Notes: a model not told the origin generated them from the sequence alone. A stretch of 64,000 nucleotides of DNA from Rhizobium sp. CSW-27 (GCF_018760785.1 NZ_JAHHZO010000014.1:1-64000), one strand, 5' to 3'. Shown: positions 32,836 to 41,812, counted from the stretch's first letter. Program-made: numbers and translations.

Positions 32836-34698
32836 ATGATCGACGCCCTGTTCCGCTTCTTCGAAACCCGTATCGACCCGTTTGCTTCCCGGCAGGATCT
32901 GCGCCCGCCGAACGGCACGATCGCCTTCATCTGGTTCTACGTGCGCCAGGCGAAGGCCCCCTTCTTCGCCATGCTGGTGCTGGGCGGCCTGACGGCAGCC
33001 ATCGAGGCGGCGCTCTTCTGGTTCGTCGGCCGGCTCGTCGATATCCTTGCCTCGGTCGACCGGGCGGCCGGCTGGTCCGGCCTGCTGGCCGCGCATGGCT
33101 GGGAACTTGCCGGCATGCTGGTGCTGATCGGCCTCGTCCGCTTTCTCGTCACCATGGCGACCGCCCTCATCGACCAGCAGGTGATCACGCCGGGCTTCTA
33201 CAATCTGGTACGCTGGCAGTCCTACCAGCACGTGGCGCGCCAGTCGATTTCCTTCTTCCAAAACGATTTTGCCGGCCGAATCGTCACCAAGGTCTGGTCC
33301 GGCGGCCAGGCGGCCGGCGATCTGGTGACCTCGCTGATGGAAAGTGTCTGGTTCGTCGCGATCTACTCCATCTCCATGCTGGCGCTGATCGGCGGGCTGG
33401 ACTGGCGCCTCGCCCTCGTCGTCCTCGTCTGGGTCGTCATCTTCTCCTTCCTCGCCCGCTTCTTCGTGCCGCGCATCCGCTACCATTCGCGCGAGACGGC
33501 GGAGGCAGCCTCGATGCTGAGTGGCCGCATGGTGGATGCCTACAGCAACATCCAGACGCTGCGGCTCTTCGGCCGCGACGATGTCAACGACCGCTACATG
33601 CGGGAAGGGTTCGACATCTTCCAGTCGGCCACCATGATGTTCACTCGCTTCATCACCGGGGTCAGGGCCTCGCTGGCCCTCTTGTCCGGCGTGATGATCA
33701 CCACCATGGCGGCGCTCTGCATCCATCTGTGGCTGTCCGGACGCATCAGCGCAGGCGCCGTGGCCTTCACGCTCGCGCTGGTGCTGCGGCTGAACTTCCT
33801 GCTCGGCCGGCTGATGACGCAGTTCAACGGCATCATGCGCAATTACGGCACCGTGCAGAACGCGGCCGAACTGATCTCGCAGCCTATTGGCCTGACGGAC
33901 AGGCCGAATGCACCGGCGCTGACCATCCGCGTGCCGGAAATCCGTTTCGAGGATGTCAGCTTTCACTACGGCCGCGACAAGGGCGTCATCGATCATCTGT
34001 CGCTCACCATCCGGCCCGGCGAAAAGGTGGGCATCGTCGGACGTTCGGGTGCCGGCAAGTCAACGCTCGTCAATCTATTGCTGCGCTTCCACGATGTGGA
34101 AGGCGGCCATATCCTCATCGATGGCCAGGATATCGCCGCCGTCACGCAGGAATCGCTGCGCGCCCAGATCGGCATGGTCACGCAGGACACCTCGCTGCTG
34201 CATCGCTCGATCCGCGACAACATCCTGTTCGGCCGTCAGGATGCCACCGATGCGCAACTGCTGCTGGCCGCGCAGCGGGCCGAGGCGGATGGCTTCATCA
34301 ACACGCTGGAAGACCAGCGCGGTCGCAAGGGATTCGACGCGCATGTGGGCGAACGCGGCGTGAAACTTTCCGGTGGGCAACGCCAGCGCATAGCGATCGC
34401 CCGGGTGATGCTGAAGGATGCACCGATCCTGGTGCTCGACGAGGCGACATCGGCCCTCGATTCGGAGGTGGAGGCGGCGATCCAGTCCAACCTCGACGCG
34501 TTGATGCAGGGCAAGACGGTGCTCGCCATCGCCCACCGCCTCTCCACCATCGCGGCTCTCGACCGGCTGATCGTGATGGACCGGGGCCGCATCGTGGAAC
34601 AGGGCACCCATACCGAACTGGTCGCCTCCGGCGGGCTTTATTCGGAGCTCTGGTCGCGCCAGTCCCGCGGCTTCATCGCGGTGGAGGAGACTGCCTGA
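32836..34698 (+). CDS. ABC exporter (fused permease and ATPase), copy 2
   Basis: A 620-residue half-transporter paralogous to copy 1, with the same order: six-helix exporter domain then ATPase. Walker A is GRSGAGKSTLVN, signature LSGGQRQRIAIARVML, Walker B ILVLDEATSALDSE. The N-termini share WFESRVNP / RFFETRIDPF; the ATPase halves are the most alike, with long near-identical stretches of DNA. The pair could function as a heterodimer or as independent homodimers. Confidence 0.93.
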   Translation: MIDALFRFFETRIDPFASRQDLRPPNGTIAFIWFYVRQAKAPFFAMLVLGGLTAAIEAALFWFVGRLVDILASVDRAAGWSGLLAAHGWELAGMLVLIGLVRFLVTMATALIDQQVITPGFYNLVRWQSYQHVARQSISFFQNDFAGRIVTKVWSGGQAAGDLVTSLMESVWFVAIYSISMLALIGGLDWRLALVVLVWVVIFSFLARFFVPRIRYHSRETAEAASMLSGRMVDAYSNIQTLRLFGRDDVNDRYMREGFDIFQSATMMFTRFITGVRASLALLSGVMITTMAALCIHLWLSGRISAGAVAFTLALVLRLNFLLGRLMTQFNGIMRNYGTVQNAAELISQPIGLTDRPNAPALTIRVPEIRFEDVSFHYGRDKGVIDHLSLTIRPGEKVGIVGRSGAGKSTLVNLLLRFHDVEGGHILIDGQDIAAVTQESLRAQIGMVTQDTSLLHRSIRDNILFGRQDATDAQLLLAAQRAEADGFINTLEDQRGRKGFDAHVGERGVKLSGGQRQRIAIARVMLKDAPILVLDEATSALDSEVEAAIQSNLDALMQGKTVLAIAHRLSTIAALDRLIVMDRGRIVEQGTHTELVASGGLYSELWSRQSRGFIAVEETA

Positions 34699-34701
34699 CC
34701 C

Positions 34702-35634
34702 CTATTGCGCCGGCGGCAGGATGAGGTCGCCGATCAGGCCGTAATGGTTCGATCCATGCGCGTCGGCGATGCGTGTCACGCTTCGGATGGCAATCGGTGC
34801 CTTCACGTAGATATGGTCGATCGGCACGCCCCAGTCGCCCGCGCCGACCGGCCATGTGCCGGGCTGGAAGGCTGAATGTCGAAGCCCCGTGTTGCGCAGG
34901 AAATCCTGCATGTCCGGACCGATGCTGGAGGCGTTGAAGTCACCCGAGAGGATATAGGGACCCTGAATGCCGGCGAGCGCACGGGCAGCGTTGTCCAGAT
35001 CCTCTTCGTGATAGCTGTCGAAATAAGGTTTCGTCGTGTGAATGGCCACTATGGTTGCGGGAACCGACGGAAGGGCGGCCTTGGCGACGATGATGCGTTG
35101 CTGCGACATCTGCCCCATGTTGCCGATGCCCCCTTCCAGCGGAAATTTCGACACCATCAGCAGGTCGCAGGCCTTGGTTTTTTCACCGCAGCCGATTCGG
35201 TAGGGATAGGTGGCGTAGAGGCGCGGAAGGTCCGGGATGATACCCCGGGCCTCCATGATATTGGCCACGTCGGCGCCCGAGGCGAGGATTTCGTCCACGA
35301 TGGCGGCGGAATTGAAAACGTTCGTTCCAAGTACATTGAAGGAGAGCAGACGGAAGGGATGCCCCTGCTGCGGCGCGGAATCCTGCGCGAAGCGCTCCGA
35401 CAGCACGAAGCCGTGCACGAACAGTGCAAGCGCCAGGCTCAGCACCAGCATGCCGAAAATGTTGAAGCGAATGATCAGTGCAAGCGCAGCAACGCCGATG
35501 GCAATCGCCGCCAGATGGAGCTGCAGATTGTGAAAGATCGCGAAGAGAAAGCTGTCGGTGAAGAAACGGCTGGCAATCAGCGCCAGAACCACTGCCGTCA
35601 GCAGGGAAAGACCGAAGGAAAGAAACGGACGCAT
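34702..35634 (-). CDS. Endonuclease/exonuclease/phosphatase family membrane protein
   Basis: A 310-residue protein with three N-terminal helices (about 5-25, 32-52, 58-78) followed by an EEP (DNase I-like) catalytic domain facing the periplasm. Motifs are LSFNVLGTN, a metal Glu in IMEARGI, SGDFNASS and DHIYV, with the final His in DAHGSNHYGL. The reaction is unknown; related proteins are annotated as endonucleases or phosphodiesterases. It is convergent with the second ABC exporter, with only 3 nt between stops. Confidence 0.88.
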   Translation of the reverse strand: MRPFLSFGLSLLTAVVLALIASRFFTDSFLFAIFHNLQLHLAAIAIGVAALALIIRFNIFGMLVLSLALALFVHGFVLSERFAQDSAPQQGHPFRLLSFNVLGTNVFNSAAIVDEILASGADVANIMEARGIIPDLPRLYATYPYRIGCGEKTKACDLLMVSKFPLEGGIGNMGQMSQQRIIVAKAALPSVPATIVAIHTTKPYFDSYHEEDLDNAARALAGIQGPYILSGDFNASSIGPDMQDFLRNTGLRHSAFQPGTWPVGAGDWGVPIDHIYVKAPIAIRSVTRIADAHGSNHYGLIGDLILPPAQ

Positions 35635-35985
35635 GGGATCCTGGACTGCGCGGCGGGAGCCGTTGCTGTATCATGCGCCGTTGTGCGTCGCAACAAAGGC
35701 GGGCGTGCAGACCATGACGAGGGGTGCAATCAGCCGGCTGCGGACACTTCATCGGCCGGCGTCGTCATCGAGGCGGATCTGGCTGTGGAGACAAGGCAAT
35801 CTTCTTGTCGGATGTCATGCCCGCGACAATCTGCCCGTATCCAGTGTGCCACTCTGGACTTATCCTGCGATCATGACTAGAAATTTGCGTGGGGGAAGTA
35901 GAGTCCAATTGTGTCCGAATTGGAACTCGGAGGGGTGAGGGGGCATGCATTATCATCACATTTCTGTGCAGAGGGTGGCTAGACC
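35635..35985 (+). promoter_or_regulatory. petABC upstream region
   Basis: This 351-nt gap between the divergent EEP gene and petA has no gene that I can support. It should hold the petABC promoter. A dyad stands at 35901-35928: GAGTCCAATT, seven bases, AATTGGAACTC, where the stem is ten pairs with one bulged A. It is 58 nt before the petA start and is a candidate operator or 5' UTR hairpin. Confidence 0.5.
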
Positions 35986-36564
35986 GTGAGCGAGCACGAC
36001 ACGACGAGCGGAACCGTGGGCGAGCCTACGCGCCGCGATTTCCTATACCTGACGACGGGCATGGCGGGCGCTGTCGGCGCTGTTGCCGTTGCATGGCCCT
36101 TCATTGACCAGATGCGGCCGGATGCCTCCACGCTGGCGCTTGCCTCGATCGAGGTGGACGTCTCCGGCCTTGAGCCGGGCATGTCGCTGACGGTGAAGTG
36201 GCGCGGCAAGCCGGTCTTCATCCGCAACCGCACGGCAAAGGAAATTGAGGAGGCCAAGGCCGTCCAGCTTGCCGAACTGAAGGATCCCGTCGCCCGCAAT
36301 GCCAACATCGCGGCCGATGCGCAGGCGACCGACATCGATCGTTCGGCCGGCGAGGGCAAGGAGAACTGGATCGTCATGATCGGTTCCTGCACCCATCTCG
36401 GCTGTGTTCCGCTTGGCCAGTCCGGCGATTTCGGCGGATGGTTCTGTCCCTGCCATGGCTCGCACTACGATACGGCGGGCCGCATTCGCAAAGGTCCGGC
36501 GCCGCAGAACCTGGCCATCCCGACATTTACATTTACGACCGATACCGTGATCCGGATCGGGTGA
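35986..36564 (+). CDS. petA: Ubiquinol-cytochrome c reductase Rieske iron-sulfur subunit
   Basis: A 192-residue Rieske protein of the bc1 complex. The N-terminus has a twin-arginine sequence (TRRDFLYLTTGMAGAVGA) with one helix, and the C-terminal domain has both [2Fe-2S] ligand loops, CTHLGCVP and CPCHGSHYD. The start is GTG 35986 with AGAGGG upstream. First gene of petABC, 13 nt before petB. Confidence 0.97.
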   Translation: MSEHDTTSGTVGEPTRRDFLYLTTGMAGAVGAVAVAWPFIDQMRPDASTLALASIEVDVSGLEPGMSLTVKWRGKPVFIRNRTAKEIEEAKAVQLAELKDPVARNANIAADAQATDIDRSAGEGKENWIVMIGSCTHLGCVPLGQSGDFGGWFCPCHGSHYDTAGRIRKGPAPQNLAIPTFTFTTDTVIRIG

Positions 36565-36577
36565 GGGGACATCAAGA

Positions 36578-37849
36578 ATGAGTGGGCATTCCAGCTATCA
36601 GCCTTCCACGGGCCTTGAGAAGTGGATCGACGCACGGCTTCCCCTGCCGCGTCTGATGTATGACAGCTTCGTCGCCTATCCGGTGCCGCGCAATCTCAAC
36701 TACGCCTACACCTTCGGCGGCATGCTTTCGATCATGCTGCTGGTCCAGATCCTGACCGGTGTCGTGCTGGCCATGCATTACGCAGCGGAAACGACGGTGG
36801 CGTTCAACTCCGTCGAAAAGATCATGCGCGATGTCAATCACGGCTGGCTGCTGCGCTACATGCATGCCAACGGTGCGTCCTTCTTCTTCATCGCGGTCTA
36901 CCTGCATATCGCCCGCGGCCTCTATTACGGCTCCTACAAGGCGCCGCGCGAAATCCTCTGGATCCTCGGCGTGGTGATCTTCCTGCTGATGATGGCCGCC
37001 GCCTTCATGGGCTATGTCCTGCCCTGGGGCCAGATGTCCTTCTGGGGCGCCACCGTCATCACCGGCTTCTTCTCGGCCTTTCCGCTGGTCGGCGAATGGA
37101 TCCAGCAGTTCCTGCTCGGCGGCTTTGCTGTCGACCAGCCGACGCTGAATCGCTTCTTCTCGCTGCATTACCTGCTGCCCTTCATGATCGCCGGCGTCGT
37201 CATCCTGCATGTCTGGGCGCTGCATGTGACCGGCCAGACCAATCCGACCGGCATCGAGGTTAAGACCAAGACCGATACCGTTCCCTTCACGCCCTATGCG
37301 ACGCTGAAGGATGCGCTCGGGCTTTCGGTCTTCCTGCTGGTCTATGCCTGGTTCGTGTTCTACATGCCGAACTACCTCGGTCATCCGGACAACTACATCA
37401 TGGCCGATCCGCTGAAGACCCCGGCGCATATCGTGCCGGAATGGTACTTCCTGCCCTTCTACGCCATGCTGCGCGCCATCACCTTCAATGTCGGCCCGAT
37501 CGATTCCAAGCTCGGCGGCGTGCTGGTGATGTTCGGTGCCATCATCGTGCTGTTCTTCCTGCCGTGGCTCGACACGTCGAAGGTGCGCTCGGCCGTCTAT
37601 CGGCCGTGGTACAAGCTGTTCTTCTGGATCTTCGTTGCCAACTCCATCATGCTGGGCTGGCTCGGTGCCATGCCGGCGGAAGGCATCTATGTCATCCTGT
37701 CTCAGATGGGCACCCTGTACTATTTCGCCTTCTTCCTGGCGATCATGCCGTTGCTTGGCCTCTTCGAGACGCCAAGGCGCATGCCGAATTCCATCACGGA
37801 AGCCGTTCTTGCCAAGAATGGCAATGTGACGGCCGACATGCGCGCCTGA
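36578..37849 (+). CDS. petB: Ubiquinol-cytochrome c reductase cytochrome b
   Basis: A 423-residue cytochrome b with eight transmembrane helices. The four heme-ligating His are in helices B and D (AMHYA-type and HANGASF; HYLLPF and HVWALH), and the Q-site PEWYFLPFY sequence is at about residue 285. It is longer than mitochondrial cytochrome b by a C-terminal extension common in alphaproteobacteria. Middle gene of petABC. Confidence 0.97.
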   Translation: MSGHSSYQPSTGLEKWIDARLPLPRLMYDSFVAYPVPRNLNYAYTFGGMLSIMLLVQILTGVVLAMHYAAETTVAFNSVEKIMRDVNHGWLLRYMHANGASFFFIAVYLHIARGLYYGSYKAPREILWILGVVIFLLMMAAAFMGYVLPWGQMSFWGATVITGFFSAFPLVGEWIQQFLLGGFAVDQPTLNRFFSLHYLLPFMIAGVVILHVWALHVTGQTNPTGIEVKTKTDTVPFTPYATLKDALGLSVFLLVYAWFVFYMPNYLGHPDNYIMADPLKTPAHIVPEWYFLPFYAMLRAITFNVGPIDSKLGGVLVMFGAIIVLFFLPWLDTSKVRSAVYRPWYKLFFWIFVANSIMLGWLGAMPAEGIYVILSQMGTLYYFAFFLAIMPLLGLFETPRRMPNSITEAVLAKNGNVTADMRA

Positions 37850-37874
37850 TGTGCCAGACAGAGAGGACGAAACA

Positions 37875-38726
37875 ATGAAGATGCTGGTCAAGAGCCTCCT
37901 GTCCCTCGCCTTGCTCGCCGGTCTCGCGACCGGCGCTCAGGCTGCGGAAGAAGCGGAGCATGCCACCCCGCATTATCCGATCCACCACCCCAAGCACGTG
38001 GACTGGAGTTTTGCCGGGCCTTTCGGCCATTACGACAAGGGGCAGTTGCAGCGTGGCCTGAAGGTCTATGCCGAAGTCTGTTCCGCCTGCCATTCGATGA
38101 ACCTCGTTGCCTTCCGCACGCTGGAGGGGCTTGGCTATTCGGATGCGCAGGTGAAGGCCTTTGCCGCCAATTACGAAGTGCAGGACGGTCCGAACGACGA
38201 GGGTGAGATGTTCACCCGCAAGGCGGTTCCCTCGGATCATTTTCCGTCGCCCTTCCCGAACACCCAGGCCGCCGCTGCAGCCAATAACGGGGCGGCCCCT
38301 CCGGATTTCTCGCTGATCGCCAAGGCGCGCGGCGTGACGCGCGGTTTCCCGCAATTTGTCTTCGACATCTTCACCCAGTATCAGGAAGGCGGGCCGGACT
38401 ATATCTACTCGCTTCTCACCGGCTACCAGGAGCCGCCGGCGGGTGTGGAAGTGCCGGCCGGGACCCACTACAACCCGTATTTTGCCGCGGCTGCGTCGCT
38501 GGCCATGGCTCCGCCGCTCTCGGACGGTCAGGTTACCTATGATGACGGTGCGCCGCAGACACTCGACCAGTATGCCAAGGACGTTTCCGCCTTTCTGATG
38601 TGGGCCGCAGAGCCGCATCTGGAGGAGCGCAAGCGCACCGGCTTCATGGTCATGGTGTTCCTGGCGATCTTCACGATCCTGATCTATCTGACGAAGAAGT
38701 CCGTCTACGCCAACAAGGAGCATTGA
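37875..38726 (+). CDS. petC: Ubiquinol-cytochrome c reductase cytochrome c1
   Basis: A 283-residue cytochrome c1 with a Sec signal peptide (LLSLALLAGLATGAQA), the heme motif CSACH near residue 70 and a C-terminal membrane anchor (MVMVFLAIFTILIYLT). The gene is separate from petB, unlike the fused fbcH of Bradyrhizobium. The frame opens 8 codons earlier, but ATG 37875 starts the signal peptide and has a GAGAGGAC site upstream. It is last in the operon and is followed by a terminator. Confidence 0.96.
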   Translation: MKMLVKSLLSLALLAGLATGAQAAEEAEHATPHYPIHHPKHVDWSFAGPFGHYDKGQLQRGLKVYAEVCSACHSMNLVAFRTLEGLGYSDAQVKAFAANYEVQDGPNDEGEMFTRKAVPSDHFPSPFPNTQAAAAANNGAAPPDFSLIAKARGVTRGFPQFVFDIFTQYQEGGPDYIYSLLTGYQEPPAGVEVPAGTHYNPYFAAAASLAMAPPLSDGQVTYDDGAPQTLDQYAKDVSAFLMWAAEPHLEERKRTGFMVMVFLAIFTILIYLTKKSVYANKEH

Positions 38727-38749
38727 GCCCGGCGTGCGGTGCGGTTAAG

Positions 38750-38775
38750 AAGGCGGCTTTCGGGCCGCCTTTTTC
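38750..38775 (+). terminator. petABC terminator
   Basis: AAGGCGGC, loop tttcgg, GCCGCCTT, then TTT. It is 24 nt after the petC stop and 50 nt before apt. Confidence 0.9.
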
Positions 38776-38826
38776 ATGTGGTGAAAGCGATGCGGCCCCC
38801 AACCTGACCAGCCAGCGGAAGATCCC

Positions 38827-39369
38827 ATGTCCGACAATGCAAATTCGCTCGCCGCCTCGATCCGTGCCATTCACGATTATCCGAAGCCGGGCATCATCTT
38901 TCGCGATATCACCACGCTGCTCGGCGATGCGAAGGCCTTCCGCCAGGCGGTGGACGAACTGGTGCGTCCCTACCAGTCGCTCTCGGTCGATCAGGTGGCA
39001 GGCATCGAGGCACGCGGCTTCATCCTCGGCGGCGCCATGGCCCACCAGCTGTCCTCCGGCTTCGTGCCGATCCGCAAGAAGGGCAAGCTGCCGCACACCA
39101 CCGTCAGCGTGGCCTACAGCCTCGAATACGGCGTGGATGAAATGGAAATGCATGTGGATGCGGTAAAGCCCGGCGAGAAGGTCATCCTGTGCGACGATCT
39201 GATCGCCACCGGCGGCACCGCCGAAGGGGCGGTGAAGCTGCTGCGCCAGATCGGCGCCGAAGTGGTATCGGCCTGCTTCGTCATCGACCTGCCGGAACTA
39301 GGCGGCCGCAGCAAGCTGGAGGCGCTTGGTGTCGAGGTGCGCACGCTGGTCTCCTTCGACGGCCACTGA
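38827..39369 (+). CDS. apt: Adenine phosphoribosyltransferase
   Basis: A 180-residue purine salvage enzyme making AMP from adenine and PRPP. The PRPP loop is VILCDDLIATGGTAEGA; the opening IRAIHDYPKPGIIFRDITTLL and VAGIEARGFILG are hallmarks. It is monocistronic after the petABC terminator. Confidence 0.97.
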   Translation: MSDNANSLAASIRAIHDYPKPGIIFRDITTLLGDAKAFRQAVDELVRPYQSLSVDQVAGIEARGFILGGAMAHQLSSGFVPIRKKGKLPHTTVSVAYSLEYGVDEMEMHVDAVKPGEKVILCDDLIATGGTAEGAVKLLRQIGAEVVSACFVIDLPELGGRSKLEALGVEVRTLVSFDGH

Positions 39370-39479
39370 TAACACGCAAGCCACTGATCAGAGGGCGCTG
39401 GCTTGGGCTGCGGCTGAGAGACTTGCCGGAAGGCTGCGTCAGGCGTAGCCTCGTTCCCAACAAGATCAGGGGAACGATC

Positions 39480-40094
39480 ATGGACATCTCAACGCTGGTC
39501 GCCTTCGGCGCGACATTCTTCGTGTTTGCCGCCAGTCCCGGACCGGACAACATGACCATCCTGGCCCGCACCGTCCATGGTGGTGCGGCCTCCGGGTTTG
39601 CCTACGGGCTCGGCACCGTCACCGGCATCCTCGTCTTCCTCACGCTGGCCTGCTTCGGCCTGTCGGCGGTGGCAGCCGAGATGGGCGCCGGCATGGTGTT
39701 TCTGCGTTATGCGGGTGCGGCCTATCTCGTGTGGATGGGCATCCGCATGTGGATGGCGCCAGCCGTCGTGCCGGAAGCGCGCGCAACGATTGATGCGGGG
39801 GATCTGCGGCGCGGTTTTCTCACCGGTGTCCTGCTCAATCTCGGCAATCCCAAGATGCCGCTGTTCTACGTGGCGCTGCTGCCCAATGTCGTCGGGCCGA
39901 ACCTGACGCTCAGCGATCTTCTGAGCCTTGCTCTTGTCATTCTCCTGGTGGAGGCCGTGGTGATTGGCGGTCATGTGCTGCTGGCCAGCCGGGCGCGCGG
40001 TCTGTTGCGCAGCCCGCGCGTGGTGCGCCGCGTCAACCGCGGCGCCGCAGCGCTGATGGTCGGGGCGGGGGCGGCGGTGATCGCCACCCGCTAG
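39480..40094 (+). CDS. LysE/RhtB-family exporter
   Basis: A 204-residue amino-acid exporter with six hydrophobic segments. The family motif FAASPGPDNMTILART is at residues 16-31 and GFLTGVLLNLGNPKMPLFYVALLP in the middle. It exports amino acids or homoserine lactone-like compounds; the substrate is unknown. ATG 39480 follows GGGGAACG. Confidence 0.9.
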   Translation: MDISTLVAFGATFFVFAASPGPDNMTILARTVHGGAASGFAYGLGTVTGILVFLTLACFGLSAVAAEMGAGMVFLRYAGAAYLVWMGIRMWMAPAVVPEARATIDAGDLRRGFLTGVLLNLGNPKMPLFYVALLPNVVGPNLTLSDLLSLALVILLVEAVVIGGHVLLASRARGLLRSPRVVRRVNRGAAALMVGAGAAVIATR

Positions 40095-40097
40095 TCC

Positions 40098-40124
40098 GGC
40101 AGGACCGCCCGTCGGGCGGGCGGT
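40098..40124. terminator. Bidirectional hairpin between lysE-like and MaoC genes
   Basis: A GC-rich near-palindrome (accgcccgtcgggcgggcggt) fills the 30-nt gap between the two convergent genes, and probably ends both transcripts. Confidence 0.65.
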
Positions 40125-40592
40125 TCAGGCAAATTCCAGCACATTGCTTTCGAAGCGGATGACGACATCGCCATGCTGGTTGATGCCTTCGTTCAGCGTC
40201 GTGTTGATCCAGGTGCCGGGCCGTGACGCCAGTTCGCGGCTGGCCTGCAGCGTTGCAAAATAGGTGATGCGGTCACCGGCATAGACCGGCCGCAGCCATT
40301 GCAGTTTGCGGAAGCCGGGGGAGGGGCCGAGTTTCGGCGGGGCGACGCCTTGGCGGCGCAGACGTTCGCTCTCTGTGGCCCAGTAGACAAGGAACATCTT
40401 CATCCAGCCGGCGCAGGTATGCCAGCCGGAGGCACACAATCCGCCAAAGACGAAGGCCTTGGCCGCCTCCGGATCGAGGTGGAAGGGCTGCGGATCGAAC
40501 TTTTCGGCAAAGCGGATGATGTCTTCGGCGGAAAATTCCAGCGTTCCCGCTTCGATGCGGGTGCCGATGGTCATCAGTTCGGCAAATCTCAT
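40125..40592 (-). CDS. MaoC-like dehydratase, copy 1
   Basis: A 155-residue hot-dog-fold protein of the MaoC (R-specific enoyl-CoA hydratase-like) family, with FAEKFDPQPFHLDPEAAK and LCASGWHTCAGWMKMF. These match the active-site strand DPQPxH. The start ATG 40592 has GGGGAG, and the gene overlaps the upstream MaoC gene by four nt, so they form a coupled pair that may act as a heterodimer. Confidence 0.88.
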   Translation of the reverse strand: MRFAELMTIGTRIEAGTLEFSAEDIIRFAEKFDPQPFHLDPEAAKAFVFGGLCASGWHTCAGWMKMFLVYWATESERLRRQGVAPPKLGPSPGFRKLQWLRPVYAGDRITYFATLQASRELASRPGTWINTTLNEGINQHGDVVIRFESNVLEFA

Positions 40593-41059
40593 GCCTTGCT
40601 CTCCCCGTTTTCGCGCATGCGGAACATGATCGACTGTTCGGCCACGCACACGGTCTCGCCGCGCTGGTTGCCGAGTTCGGTGCGCATGCGCACGATGCCG
40701 ATGCCCGGGCGCGATTTCAGCGCCCGCGCCTCCAGCACCACGCCCTGGCCCTCGATCGTGTCGCCCGCCAGCACCGGCTTTTTCCAGTCCATCTGTTCGA
40801 CGCCTGGTGCCCCCTGGCAGGTAGAGCGGCCGATGAAGCTGTCGACGATCATCCGCATCATCATGGCTGAGGTATGCCAGCCGGAGGCGGAGAGTCCGCC
40901 GAGAATGCTGGCCTTGCCGGCCTCCTCGGAAAGATGCATCGGCTGTGGGTCGAATTCTGTCGCGAATTCAATGATTTCCGCTGCGGAAACCGTTTTCGGG
41001 CCAAGCGGGAACTGCCGCCCGGGTGTAAAATCTTCAAAATGGAGCCTGTCTGCCTGCAT
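40589..41059 (-). CDS. MaoC-like dehydratase, copy 2
   Basis: A 156-residue MaoC-family protein (FATEFDPQPMHLSEEAGKA and LSASGWHTSAMMMRM). Its overlap with the other MaoC gene by ATGA is typical of paired subunits. The acyl-CoA or related substrate is not indicated by neighbours. Confidence 0.88.
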   Translation of the reverse strand: MQADRLHFEDFTPGRQFPLGPKTVSAAEIIEFATEFDPQPMHLSEEAGKASILGGLSASGWHTSAMMMRMIVDSFIGRSTCQGAPGVEQMDWKKPVLAGDTIEGQGVVLEARALKSRPGIGIVRMRTELGNQRGETVCVAEQSIMFRMRENGESKA

Positions 41060-41124
41060 CCGCTGTTCATTCCTTCTCAGAATATGCAGAATGGGTCTTA
41101 TGCCCCCAAATCGAGAGAGGGTCC

Positions 41125-41781
41125 ATGAGTCATTGGCTGGATGAGGCGGGTTTCCTTGCGGCGCTTGATGCGGATGGACGGCGGGAACTGCAGGGACTCA
41201 GGCCCGTGCATGTGCCGGCGCGCACCACGCTGTTTCGCCCCGGTGATGCAGCCCAGAGCTTCGTCGTGCTGCTGTCCGGCCGGATCGGCGTCTATCTGAC
41301 CGGCCGCAACGGCCGGGAACTGCTGCTCTACGCGGTGACGCCGGGAGAGACCTGCGTGCAGACCACGCTCGGCGTGCTGGGTGGAGCTCCCTATACCGGC
41401 GAGGCGATTGCCGAAACCGATCTGGTCGCCGTGATGGTGCCGCCTGCCGTCTTCGAACGTCTGATGGCGGGGTCGGCTCCCTTCCGGCAGTTCGTCTTTC
41501 ATGCTTTTGCCGCGCGTCTGGGCGATCTGATGTTCGTTCTGGAACAGGTGGCCTTCGTCAGGGTGGAACAGCGACTGGCGCGGGCACTGATCGAACGCGC
41601 CGATGCCGCGGGCGAGGTCCTGGCCACCCATCAGGATCTGGCGGTGGCGATCGGCACCGCCCGGGAAGTGGTGTCGCGCCGGCTGGAGGCGATGGCCTCG
41701 AAAGGGTGGATCGCCAGCGAACGCGGTTCGGTGCGTCTCCTCGACCGGGCGGCGCTGGCAAAAATGGCCTTGCAGGACTGA
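41125..41781 (+). CDS. Crp/Fnr-family transcriptional regulator
   Basis: A 218-residue regulator: N-terminal cNMP-binding-like domain (about 20-120, LFRPGDAAQSFVVLLSGRIGVYL) and C-terminal winged helix (about 150-215) with recognition segment LAVAIGTAREVVSRRLEAMASKGW. The only Cys, in PGETCVQTTLGVLGG, is not the FNR [4Fe-4S] arrangement, so the signal is not an FNR-type cluster; a redox or thiol signal is possible. It is divergent from the MaoC pair and upstream of DUF2892 and SLAC1-like genes. Confidence 0.92.
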   Translation: MSHWLDEAGFLAALDADGRRELQGLRPVHVPARTTLFRPGDAAQSFVVLLSGRIGVYLTGRNGRELLLYAVTPGETCVQTTLGVLGGAPYTGEAIAETDLVAVMVPPAVFERLMAGSAPFRQFVFHAFAARLGDLMFVLEQVAFVRVEQRLARALIERADAAGEVLATHQDLAVAIGTAREVVSRRLEAMASKGWIASERGSVRLLDRAALAKMALQD

Positions 41782-41795
41782 CATTGTGCCGGATC

Positions 41796-41812
41796 CGGTG
41801 ACTTAGTCACCG
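41796..41812. promoter_or_regulatory. 17-bp palindromic operator
   Basis: CGGTGACT T AGTCACCG is a perfect inverted repeat of eight bases around a single centre base. It sits between the Crp/Fnr gene and DUF2892, 62 nt before the DUF2892 ATG. Size, GTGA/TCAC half-sites and position fit a Crp/Fnr-family binding site, so the adjacent regulator is the likely binder. Confidence 0.75.

Noticed and set aside
31450..33996. 848-codon minus-strand open frame over the GGDEF and ABC genes
   Set aside because: Antisense to well-supported genes; composition is His/Glu/Asp/Arg-rich with no known domain.
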